Origin: Actinomycetes bacterium
GTDB lineage: Bacteria > Actinomycetota > Actinomycetes > Streptosporangiales > Streptosporangiaceae
Assembly: GCA_023425615.1 (NCBI GenBank)
Contig: JAFACJ010000577.1
Location: 1-5,792, forward strand
Length of the DNA stretch: 5,792 nt
Direction: 5' to 3'
Shown here: positions 1-5,424 of the stretch, piece by piece
Numbering within the stretch: the first letter of the stretch is position 1
Layout of the letters: each line of letters opens with the position of its first letter
Position numbers and translations under genes: made by a program
Notes under the pieces: model-generated
Told to the model about the DNA's origin: nothing
The model's database searches: none
Seen by the model: only the letters and a program-made list of their open reading frames with translations

Positions 1-614
1 CTCTGCTGCCGCCGGGCACCCTGACCGCACGGCGCGGGCTGCCCGGCGTCGTCCTCCTCCGCGGCCTCGGCGCCGCCGCGTTCTTCGCCGGGGACGTCTA
101 CCTTCCCTACCTGTTCACCGAGCGGTACGGCTTCTCGCCCGCGCTCGCCGGGCTCACCCTGACCTTCGGCGGGCTGGCGTGGTCGGGGTCGTCGGCGGTC
201 CAGGGGCGCCTCGGCGAGCGCCTGCCGCACGTCCTCGCCATCCGCGTCGGGTCGGCCGCCGTCCTCGTCGCGGTCCTCTCGGCCCTGGCCGCCGCCGCCC
301 TCCACCTCCCCCCGGTGGTGCCGATCGCCGGCTGGTCGATGGGCGGCGCGGGCATGGGCCTGATGTACCCGCGGCTGAGCACCCTGACCCTGTCCCTGTC
401 CACACCGGCCGATCGCGGCTTCAACTCCTCGGCGCTGTCGATCGCCGACTCCCTCGGCGGCGCGCTGCTCCTGGCCCTGGCCGGGATCCTCTTCGCCTCC
501 TCCGGCGGGTTCTCCGCCGTCTTCGCCCTCGCCGTCGCCCTCGGGCTGGCGGCGGCCCTCCTGTCCCCCCGGGTCCAGGCACCCGCCACGGAAAACACAG
601 AGGTGACCGTATGA
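1..614 (+). CDS. MFS transporter, C-terminal half (5' end outside window)
   Basis: An open frame enters from the left edge (first full codon at base 3) and stops at TGA 612-614, giving about 203 visible residues. The protein is strongly hydrophobic and contains about six membrane segments. Approximate positions in the visible fragment are 16-38, 43-65, 69-95, 100-125, 138-162 and 165-185. This fits TM7-TM12 of a 12-TM major facilitator superfamily permease. The Gly-rich stretch WSMGGAGMGLMYPRLS in the fourth visible segment is typical of MFS helix packing. The short hydrophilic tail after the last helix is the normal C-terminus. Family knowledge points to proton-coupled export of small molecules, often drugs, at the cytoplasmic membrane, but the substrate cannot be read from this half. 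The stop overlaps the start of the downstream dehydrogenase (ATGA), so the two are almost certainly cotranscribed. I am fairly sure of the superfamily, not of the subfamily. Confidence 0.85.
   Translation, partial: LLPPGTLTARRGLPGVVLLRGLGAAAFFAGDVYLPYLFTERYGFSPALAGLTLTFGGLAWSGSSAVQGRLGERLPHVLAIRVGSAAVLVAVLSALAAAALHLPPVVPIAGWSMGGAGMGLMYPRLSTLTLSLSTPADRGFNSSALSIADSLGGALLLALAGILFASSGGFSAVFALAVALGLAAALLSPRVQAPATENTEVTV
599..606 (+). promoter_or_regulatory. Ribosome binding site of the dehydrogenase
   Basis: AGAGGTGA lies inside the last codons of the MFS gene, with its GAGG core 7 nt before the ATG at 611. This Shine-Dalgarno match decides the start of the dehydrogenase, because the open frame itself runs back to base 179. 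It also implies translation coupled to the end of the transporter gene. Confidence 0.7.
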
Positions 615-1600
615 AAGCCATCGTCCAGCGCGAGTTCGGTCCGGCCGAGGTACTCGTCCTCGAAGAGACCGACAGGCCGTCGCCCGGCCCCGGGCAGGTG
701 CTGGTGCGGGTCGCGGCCGCGGGCGTCCACGTCCTGGACACCAACATCCGCCGGGGCGACCCCCTCCCGCCGACGATGCCCGCGCCGCGGTTCCCCATGA
801 CCCCGGGACGCGAGGTGGCGGGGACCGTCGAGGCCGTCGGCCCGGACGTCGCGGCATCCTGGACCGGGAAGCGCGTCGTCGTCCACGTGGGTTTCCTGAA
901 CGGCGGGTACGCCGAGTACACCGTCGCGCCGGCCGCCTCCCTGCACGCCCTCCCCGACGGTGTGTCCTTCTCCGCCGCCGTCTCGGCCATCGGGACGGGA
1001 CGCACCGCGCAGCTCGTCCTGGACGCCGCCCGCCTCACCCCGGAGGACGCCGTCGTGGTGACCGGCGCGTCCGGCGGCCTCGGCAACCAGCTCATGCAGC
1101 TGGCCCTGGCGCTGGGATGCCGCGTCGTCGCCCTCTACGGCGGGGAGGCCAAGCGCTCCGCCGTCCTGGACTTCCAGGCCGGCGGGCTGATCCCGGTCGA
1201 CGCCTCCGACCGGGAGTGGGCGGAGCGGATGAAGGACGAGCTGAAGGGCGACGCCCCGTCGGTCGTCCTGGACGGTGTGGGAGGCGACGTGGCGCGCGCC
1301 GCCTTGAAATCGCTGCGGCCCGGTGGCCGCCACTTCATCTTCGGATGGTCCTCCGGCGGCCCCGTCGAGGTGACGACGGCTGACATCACGGGGGGAGCCA
1401 TCACCGTCGGCAGCGTCCTGGGGCGGCCCATCTCGGCCATGCGCGACCTGGAGACCCGCTCCCTGGAGGCCGTCGCGCGGGGCGAGGTGCGCCCGCTGGT
1501 CGACGAGTACCGCCTGGAGGACGCCGTGCTGGCCCATCTGGCGATCGAGGAGCGCAGGTCGCGCGGCAAGGTCGTACTGCTCACAAGTGCGGGGAGATGA
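611..1600 (+). CDS. Zinc-type MDR dehydrogenase / NADPH:quinone oxidoreductase-like protein
   Basis: A 329-residue member of the medium-chain dehydrogenase/reductase superfamily, at the usual quinone-reductase length. The N-terminal GroES-like domain (about 1-115) begins MKAIVQREFG and carries the VHVLDTNIRRGD segment (about 39-50), the counterpart of the N-x-x-D-x-x-x-R-x-G motif of quinone oxidoreductases. The Rossmann domain carries TGASGGLGNQLMQLA (about 151-165), a glycine motif of the type that binds NADPH. Where zinc alcohol dehydrogenases have GHE, this protein has GRE (66-68), and there is no cluster of four cysteines, so it probably needs no catalytic or structural zinc. The likely reaction is NAD(P)H-dependent reduction of a quinone or of an activated double bond in the cytosol; the substrate is unknown. 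The ATG is chosen for its SD sequence and the classic MKA start. It overlaps the MFS stop by ATGA, and its 3' end overlaps the convergent TetR gene by 20 bp. Confidence 0.9.
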   Translation: MKAIVQREFGPAEVLVLEETDRPSPGPGQVLVRVAAAGVHVLDTNIRRGDPLPPTMPAPRFPMTPGREVAGTVEAVGPDVAASWTGKRVVVHVGFLNGGYAEYTVAPAASLHALPDGVSFSAAVSAIGTGRTAQLVLDAARLTPEDAVVVTGASGGLGNQLMQLALALGCRVVALYGGEAKRSAVLDFQAGGLIPVDASDREWAERMKDELKGDAPSVVLDGVGGDVARAALKSLRPGGRHFIFGWSSGGPVEVTTADITGGAITVGSVLGRPISAMRDLETRSLEAVARGEVRPLVDEYRLEDAVLAHLAIEERRSRGKVVLLTSAGR

Positions 1601-2174
1601 CGCCGAGCACCAGCCCCGTCGCCTGCTCCACCAGTTCGTCGGGGGTGAGCTCCAGGGAGCCGCCGAGCCAGTTGATGACCAGTTCGCCGGCCCCGCCGAG
1701 GGCGAAGAGCATCGCGATGGTGAAGGCCGTCTCGTCCGCGGGCCGCAGTGAGTCGCGGGCCAGCCGCGCGAACAGGTGGTAGGTGTCGCGGCGCCGCTGC
1801 TCCAGCGCCGGGCTGCCGGCCGGTTCGGCGAGGCCGATGCGGGCGCGCCGCGAGTCCGACGCCATCGCGTGCACGAACACCGACATCCCCGCCCGGATCC
1901 GTTCGGGCGGGGAGGGCTCGGCGGCGATGGCACGCTCGACGTATCTCAGCAGGTCGCTCAGCGCCTGGTCGTAGACGGCCAGCAGCAGCGCCTCCACGTC
2001 GGGGAAGCTCTCGTAGAAGTAGCGGTCGTTCAGTCCGGCGCCCGCGCACACGCCGCGCATGGTGACCGCCGCCCAGCCGTGGTCGCCCCACAGTTCCAGG
2101 CCCGCGGCCAGGAGCCGCCCGCGCCGTTCGTCCTTGCGCTCCTGCGCGGTGCGTCCTTTGTACGGACGTGTCAT
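1581..2174 (-). CDS. TetR/AcrR-family transcriptional regulator
   Basis: A cytosolic one-component DNA-binding regulator of 197 residues from the chosen start MTRPYKGRT, the normal TetR length. The N-terminal domain (about 13-60) ends in the TetR helix-turn-helix: AAVTMRGVCAGAGLNDRYFYESF (about 35-57), where family members usually read T-x-x-x-I-A-x-x-A-G-V-S-x-x-x-x-Y-x-x-F, followed by PDVEALLLAVYD. The remaining 130 or so residues are a variable helical ligand-binding and dimerisation domain. In-frame ATGs at 2192 and 2183 could add 6 or 3 residues. An ATG at 2231 is unlikely because it lies inside the palindrome at 2221-2242. None of these starts has a strong Shine-Dalgarno match, so the start is less certain than the gene. 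It is divergent from the MpaB-type oxygenase, 80 bp apart, and probably represses that gene and perhaps itself. Its 3' end overlaps the dehydrogenase gene. Confidence 0.95.
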   Translation of the reverse strand: MTRPYKGRTAQERKDERRGRLLAAGLELWGDHGWAAVTMRGVCAGAGLNDRYFYESFPDVEALLLAVYDQALSDLLRYVERAIAAEPSPPERIRAGMSVFVHAMASDSRRARIGLAEPAGSPALEQRRRDTYHLFARLARDSLRPADETAFTIAMLFALGGAGELVINWLGGSLELTPDELVEQATGLVLGVISPHL

Positions 2175-2193
2175 AGATCCCATCCCGTCCATC

Positions 2194-2222
2194 TTGACGC
2201 CCGATGCGGCCGAACCGAATAT
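2194..2222 (+). promoter_or_regulatory. Candidate promoter of the MpaB-family oxygenase
   Basis: TTGACG (2194-2199) matches the -35 consensus TTGACA at five of six positions. Exactly 17 bp later comes GAATAT (2217-2222), a weak -10 that keeps the conserved A2, A5 and T6. The predicted transcript start, near 2229, falls within the 2221-2242 palindrome, so a repressor bound there would block the -10 and start site. The -35 is convincing and the spacing ideal, but the -10 is poor and no start site has been mapped. Confidence 0.45.
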
Positions 2223-2242
2223 TGGTGGCACCTGCCACCAAT
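2221..2242. promoter_or_regulatory. Perfect 22-bp palindrome, probable TetR operator
   Basis: The arms ATTGGTGGCA and TGCCACCAAT are perfect reverse complements separated by CC. A 10-bp-arm palindrome with a 2-bp centre is very unlikely by chance in an 80-bp gap. It sits in the intergenic space between a TetR gene and the gene divergent from it, which is where autoregulated TetR proteins usually bind. It overlaps the predicted -10 and transcription start of the oxygenase and ends 2 bp before that gene's Shine-Dalgarno sequence. The A/T-rich ends (ATT/AAT) stand out in this GC-rich background. The palindrome is seen directly; its role as the target of the neighbouring TetR protein is inferred from position. 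Confidence 0.75.
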
Positions 2243-2243
2243 T

Positions 2244-2250
2244 TGAGGAG
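2244..2250 (+). promoter_or_regulatory. Ribosome binding site that sets the oxygenase start
   Basis: TGAGGAG lies 4 nt upstream of GTG 2255-2257 and is a strong Shine-Dalgarno match. It favours this GTG over the in-frame ATG at 2204. That ATG lies upstream of the palindrome and the predicted transcription start, and would add 17 residues with no family resemblance. Confidence 0.75.
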
Positions 2251-2254
2251 CACC

Positions 2255-3091
2255 GTGCAGCCCCTCGGTCCCGATTCCCTGACCTGGCGTTTCTTCGGAG
2301 ACAACCGGACGCTGCTCACCGGCCCGCGGGCCGGCATCCTCCAGCTCATGCTGCCCGCGCTCGGCCAGGGCGTCATGGACCACTCGGTCTTCTTCAGCGA
2401 CACCTTCGGACGGCTGAAGCGCTCCGCCGGACCCATCCTGAACACCGTCTACGGCGGCTCCCGGGCCGCCGCGACCGGCGCCAAGGTCCGCGACTACCAC
2501 CTGAACATCAAGGGCACGATGCCCGACGGCGAGCGCTACCACGCGCTGGACCCCGAGACCTACTTCTGGGCGCACGCGACGTTCCTCGACCACATGCTCT
2601 ACGGCGTCGAGACGTTCATCCGCCCCCTCACCGAGGACGAGAAGCACCAGATCTACGAGGAGTCCAAGACCTGGTACGCGATGTACGGGGTCAGCGACCG
2701 CGCCATGCCCGAGGACTGGCCCGCCTTCCAGGCGTACTGGAAGCGCATGCTGAACGAGGAACTCGCCGCCCACAAGTCGGCCGCCTACAGCGTCGGCTAC
2801 GCCAAGAAGGGCCTCCCCCGGCCCCCGCGGATCCCCGAACCCGTCTGGAAGGTCCTCGGCGTCCCCCTGAACGCCGTCGCCCGCTTCCTCACCGTCGGCG
2901 GGCTGCCCCCCGAGACCCGCGAAGTCCTCGGCCTGGAGTGGAGCCGCGCCGACGAACGCCGCTACCGCAGGTTCGCCGCGTTCGTCCGGGAACTGGACGG
3001 CCTGTGGTCGGTGCTGCCGACCGTCGTCAAGTACGGCCCGCACGCCCGCAAGGCCTTCGCCCGCGACGGGCGCCCCCGGCACGGCCGCTGA
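2255..3091 (+). CDS. MpaB-family oxygenase (DUF2236 domain)
   Basis: A 278-residue soluble protein starting at GTG 2255, beginning MQPLGPDSLTWRFFGD. It shows the hallmarks of the DUF2236 family, which includes fungal MpaB and the rubber oxygenase Lcp. These are a glycine/arginine-rich N-terminus (GPRAGILQLMLPALGQGV, about 23-40), VRDYHLNIKG (78-87) and YHALDPETYFWAHATF (95-110). Lcp is known to carry a b-type haem with a histidine axial ligand. By analogy His82 and His107, in the two most conserved blocks, are candidate haem ligands, but the exact residue cannot be assigned here. The reaction is probably an oxygen-dependent oxidation or cleavage of an unsaturated, possibly isoprenoid-like, substrate; the substrate is unknown. 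No signal peptide or membrane helix is obvious, unlike secreted Lcp. The gene is divergent from the TetR regulator, with a palindromic operator in its promoter, and converges on the kinase gene 7 bp away. Confidence 0.93.
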   Translation: MQPLGPDSLTWRFFGDNRTLLTGPRAGILQLMLPALGQGVMDHSVFFSDTFGRLKRSAGPILNTVYGGSRAAATGAKVRDYHLNIKGTMPDGERYHALDPETYFWAHATFLDHMLYGVETFIRPLTEDEKHQIYEESKTWYAMYGVSDRAMPEDWPAFQAYWKRMLNEELAAHKSAAYSVGYAKKGLPRPPRIPEPVWKVLGVPLNAVARFLTVGGLPPETREVLGLEWSRADERRYRRFAAFVRELDGLWSVLPTVVKYGPHARKAFARDGRPRHGR

Positions 3092-3112
3092 CGTGACCTC
3101 AGCGCGGGGCGC
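3070..3112. terminator. Candidate two-part hairpin at the oxygenase/kinase junction
   Basis: CGCTGA (3086-3091) and TCAGCG (3099-3104) form a perfect 6-bp stem around a 7-nt loop, and the inner stem contains the stop codons of both convergent genes. An outer stem, GCGCCCC (3070-3076) with GGGGCGC (3106-3112), could extend it across an asymmetric internal loop. There is no T-run on either strand, so it is not a classic intrinsic terminator; actinobacterial terminators often lack one. The outer arms are also coding sequence, so chance complementarity in GC-rich DNA is possible. Confidence 0.3.
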
Positions 3113-4598
3113 GCCAGCGCGGCCCGGCGAACGCGCTGACCTGGTACTCGACGGTCATCGCGTCGGCCTTCAGCTCGTCGAGATGGCACAGGCCGACCCA
3201 GCCCGTCTTGCGCTCGAACCACGGGGAGCGGCCCCGCGTGCCGCTCATCCGCGGCGGGCGCAGCGGGTCGAGGCCCGCCGGGGAGCCGCCCAGCGGCCTG
3301 ACCATCAGCGCCCGCCGCCGGAACAGGCCGCGGCGCACCACGCCGATCTCCATGACCTGGTCCCAGCCGTACCCCGCCGCGTACCTCCCCAGGGAGAAGG
3401 AGATGCCGCGCGGCCCGACCTCCAGGACGTTGCGGCGCGCCGCCGCGGCGATCCCGCTCACGACCAGGTACCCCAGCCGGACCAGCCCGACGAGGCCCAC
3501 GAGCGTGACGAGAGGCGACGGGCCGTCGCCCCGCACGCTCCCGATCTCGCCCGGTCCGCTCTGCGAGCTCACGAAGGCCATCACGACGAAGGTCACGACG
3601 ACCGTCCACACCACGCTCGACACGGTCTGCGCCACGATGCCGCCCGACTTGACCCGCGCCTCGAACTGGTACGGCGCGGGAGTGCTCGGGTAGGGGACGG
3701 GAGTGGGCTGCGCCCCCACCGCGAACGTGGCGCCCGTCCCCTGCGGGACGGGAGGCCCGGTCCACGAGGCCACGACCGTCCGCGCCGGGGCGTCGCCCCC
3801 CGCGGCGAGGGCGTGCCTCGCGTCCTCCGTGCCCGGCCGCTGCGCCGGATCCTTGCGCAGCAGCCCGGCCAGGAGGTCCTCCAGCGGCCCCGCGTTCGCC
3901 GGCCGCGGCGGGACCCCGTCGAGGATCTTGGCGATGATCGCGGAGAACGCGGGCGCCTCGAAGGCGTCCCTGCCCTCCAGCGCGTAGTAGAGGGTCACGC
4001 CCAGCGACCACAGGTCGGAGGCGGGCGTGCACTCATGGCCCCTGGCCTGCTCGGGCGCCATGTAGGCGGGCGAGCCCAGCAGCGACCCCGGGCCGGTCAG
4101 CCGGTTGTCGCCCTCCAGGCTCGCGACGCCGAAGTCGGCGAGCTTCACCCTGTCCCCCGGCAGCACCAGCACGTTCCCCGGCTTGACGTCGCGGTGGACG
4201 ATGCCCGCCGCGTGCGCCGCGGCCAGGGCGTCCAGGAGCTGCAACCCGAGGGCCGCGGTGCGCGGGTGCGGCAGCGGGCCCTCCCGCCGGACGAGCTCGC
4301 CGAGGGAGACGGCCTGGATGAGCTCCATGACGATGTAGACGCCGTCCTCCTCTTCGAGGATGTCGTGCACCGTCACCGCGTTCGGGTGGTTGAGCCGCGC
4401 GGCGGCACGCCCCTCCCGCACCATGCGGGCACGCGCCTGCGCGACGGCGGCCGCCGACAGGTGCGCCGGCTCGATGATCTGCTTCACCGCCACCTCGCGC
4501 CCGAGCACCTCGTCCCTGGCCCGCCAGACGACGCCCATGCCCCCTCGTCCGAGCTCCTCCAGGAGGGTGAAGCGCCCGGCGACGGACTCGTTGGCCAT
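3099..4598 (-). CDS. Membrane-anchored Ser/Thr protein kinase with C-terminal PH-like region
   Basis: A 499-residue Hanks-type kinase. The catalytic domain (about 10-264) looks intact: glycine loop LGRGGMGVVW (16-25), VAVK with ATP-binding Lys39, Glu62 as the likely helix-C glutamate, catalytic HRDVKPGN (135-142, Asp137), DFG (155-157), activation segment with T168, S172 and S176 as possible phosphosites, APE (181-183), DLWSLG (195-200) and Arg254. After a Pro/Thr-rich linker (about 270-317) come two hydrophobic helices (about 320-343 and 363-386) joined by about 19 residues. A charged C-terminal tail (388-499) follows, whose beta-rich start and ending SAFAGPRWR resemble small actinobacterial PH-like domains. 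Two helices would place both kinase and tail in the cytoplasm, with no PASTA or other extracellular sensor. The start is ATG 4598, behind GAAGGGAG (4610-4603); the frame stays open upstream, but that part shows no kinase features. It is divergent from the acetyltransferase and convergent with the oxygenase. Targets are unknown. Confidence 0.96.
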   Translation of the reverse strand: MANESVAGRFTLLEELGRGGMGVVWRARDEVLGREVAVKQIIEPAHLSAAAVAQARARMVREGRAAARLNHPNAVTVHDILEEEDGVYIVMELIQAVSLGELVRREGPLPHPRTAALGLQLLDALAAAHAAGIVHRDVKPGNVLVLPGDRVKLADFGVASLEGDNRLTGPGSLLGSPAYMAPEQARGHECTPASDLWSLGVTLYYALEGRDAFEAPAFSAIIAKILDGVPPRPANAGPLEDLLAGLLRKDPAQRPGTEDARHALAAGGDAPARTVVASWTGPPVPQGTGATFAVGAQPTPVPYPSTPAPYQFEARVKSGGIVAQTVSSVVWTVVVTFVVMAFVSSQSGPGEIGSVRGDGPSPLVTLVGLVGLVRLGYLVVSGIAAAARRNVLEVGPRGISFSLGRYAAGYGWDQVMEIGVVRRGLFRRRALMVRPLGGSPAGLDPLRPPRMSGTRGRSPWFERKTGWVGLCHLDELKADAMTVEYQVSAFAGPRWRAPR

Positions 4599-4602
4599 CC
4601 TG

Positions 4603-4610
4603 CTCCCTTC
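4603..4610 (-). promoter_or_regulatory. Ribosome binding site of the kinase
   Basis: On the minus strand GAAGGGAG lies 4 nt before the ATG at 4598. It fixes the start at MANESVAGRF, directly before the kinase domain, and argues against the open extension that runs on to about 5387 across the acetyltransferase gene. Confidence 0.7.
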
Positions 4611-4711
4611 GCGGTAACAGCACGATGGACCATCCCGACCATCAGCCACAACAACGGCACCTGGTCCGTGATCAATTGACCGGATGAGGACACTCCGTGC
4701 TCGCGTGAAAA

Positions 4712-4730
4712 CCGGGTGACAGCAACCCGG
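4712..4730. repeat. 19-bp inverted repeat just upstream of the acetyltransferase
   Basis: CCGGGT and ACCCGG are perfect complements around the 7-nt centre GACAGCA. The element ends 13 bp before the ATG at 4744 and 22 bp before the ATG at 4753. It could be a regulator-binding site or an RNA hairpin in the 5' leader. The gene has no evident Shine-Dalgarno sequence after it, which makes a leader role conceivable, but six-base arms of G and C also arise by chance in DNA this GC-rich. Confidence 0.4.
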
Positions 4731-4752
4731 CCCCCCGCCCAAGATGGCCGGC

Positions 4753-5424
4753 ATGAGGCACTGGCCATTGTTCGGGCTGAGGCTGCGCACCCCGCGGCTG
4801 GAATTGCGGCTTCCCGGCCCGAGGGAACTCGACGAACTCGCCGACACCGCGCTGGAGGGCGTGCACGCGCCCGATGAGATGCCCTTCGGCGCCCCCTGGA
4901 CGCTCGCCCCGCGCGAGGAGCTCGGGCACCGGGTGGTCCAGTGGCAGTGGAAGACGATGGCCGAGTGGACGCCCGACGACTGGAGCCTCTCCCTCGCCGT
5001 CGTCCTCGACGGCCGCGCGATCGGCATCCAGGACGTGCGCGCCCGTGACTTCGCCGTCGTCCGCGAGGTCGCCTCCGGCTCCTGGATCGGGATGCGGTAC
5101 CAGGGCCGCGGCCTCGGCACCGAGATGCGCGCGGCGATCCTGGAACTGGCCTTCGCGGGACTCGGCGCGCTGACCGCCACGACCGGAGCGCACACCGACA
5201 ACCCCTCCTCGCTGGGCGTCACCCGCAAGCTGGGGTACCGGCCCGACGGGACGACCCGCGCCGCGCTCCTGGGCCGCCGCGTCGAGGACCTGCGGTTCGT
5301 CCTCGACCGCGACGGCTGGCGGAAGCACCGCGCGATCGACGTCTCGATCGAGGGGCTCGAACCCTGCCTGCACCTGTTCGGCGCCACCGGGGACGGCGGC
5401 GAGGAGGACGGTCAGTCCCGGTAG
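4753..5424 (+). CDS. GNAT-family N-acyltransferase, Rv0802c-like
   Basis: A 223-residue GNAT protein beginning MRHWPLFGLRLRTPRLELRLP. Acyl-CoA-binding motif A is clear at YQGRGLGTEMRAAILELAF (about 116-134), with the Q/R-x-x-G-x-G/A loop that grips the pyrophosphate. Later, DNPSSLGVTRKLGYRPDG (149-166) is the usual RimJ/RimL-type end, where an Asn/Ser pair precedes the K-L-G-Y strand. From memory, the start (RHWPLF..LR..TPRL.L.LP), LEGVHAPDEMPF, DDWSL.LAV and SGSW.G.RYQG follow Mycobacterium tuberculosis Rv0802c, a GNAT reported as a succinyltransferase. The donor here may therefore be succinyl-CoA rather than acetyl-CoA; the acceptor is unknown. The start is either ATG 4753 or ATG 4744 (three residues longer); Rv0802c's start fits both and neither has a clear Shine-Dalgarno sequence. 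It is divergent from the kinase and overlaps the PPOX gene tail to tail by 13 bp. Confidence 0.95.
   Translation: MRHWPLFGLRLRTPRLELRLPGPRELDELADTALEGVHAPDEMPFGAPWTLAPREELGHRVVQWQWKTMAEWTPDDWSLSLAVVLDGRAIGIQDVRARDFAVVREVASGSWIGMRYQGRGLGTEMRAAILELAFAGLGALTATTGAHTDNPSSLGVTRKLGYRPDGTTRAALLGRRVEDLRFVLDRDGWRKHRAIDVSIEGLEPCLHLFGATGDGGEEDGQSR

Larger units (their letters stand above)
4599..4752. other. Divergent intergenic region between kinase and acetyltransferase
   Basis: About 150 bp separate the two divergent starts, so both promoters should lie here. The region is less GC-rich than the genes around it. Visible elements are a GATGG-A-CCATC inverted repeat (4624-4634) followed by another CCATC (4639-4643), an 8-bp palindrome TCAATTGA (4672-4679), and a 6-7-6 inverted repeat at 4712-4730. 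TTGACC (4676-4681) is a possible -35 towards the acetyltransferase, but nothing resembling a -10 follows at 16-19 bp. No clear -35/-10 pair was found for the kinase either. I see no small gene. Confidence 0.6.

Noticed and set aside
107..1933. Long minus-strand open frame antisense to the transporter and dehydrogenase
   Set aside because: Its translation is Arg/Gly/Pro-rich with no family resemblance, as expected for a shadow frame in very GC-rich DNA. It also runs through the well-supported dehydrogenase and TetR genes.
2175..2231. Longer TetR form starting at ATG 2231
   Set aside because: The start would lie inside the palindromic operator, the added residues do not look like TetR sequence, and a start at 2174 already gives normal family length.
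2204..2254. ATG 2204 as the start of the oxygenase
   Set aside because: It has no Shine-Dalgarno sequence and lies upstream of the predicted transcription start, while GTG 2255 has a strong site 4 nt away.
2059..3096. Long plus-strand frame through the TetR 5' end and oxygenase
   Set aside because: The translation is Arg/Pro-rich with no motifs and lies out of frame with the DUF2236 motifs of the true gene.
3093..4679. Plus-strand 528-codon frame antisense to the kinase
   Set aside because: The kinase frame has every Hanks motif in order, whereas this frame has none of any family and only low-complexity charged sequence.
4599..5387. N-terminal extension of the kinase across the acetyltransferase gene
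   Set aside because: The frame stays open only because of composition. A good Shine-Dalgarno sequence and the canonical kinase start are at 4598, and the extension is antisense to a clear GNAT gene.
5386..5422. Imperfect hairpin at the end of the acetyltransferase (ACCGGGGAC with GTCCCGGT)
   Set aside because: Eight pairs with a bulge and a 20-nt loop, no T-run, and all within coding sequence on one or both strands; too weak to call a terminator.
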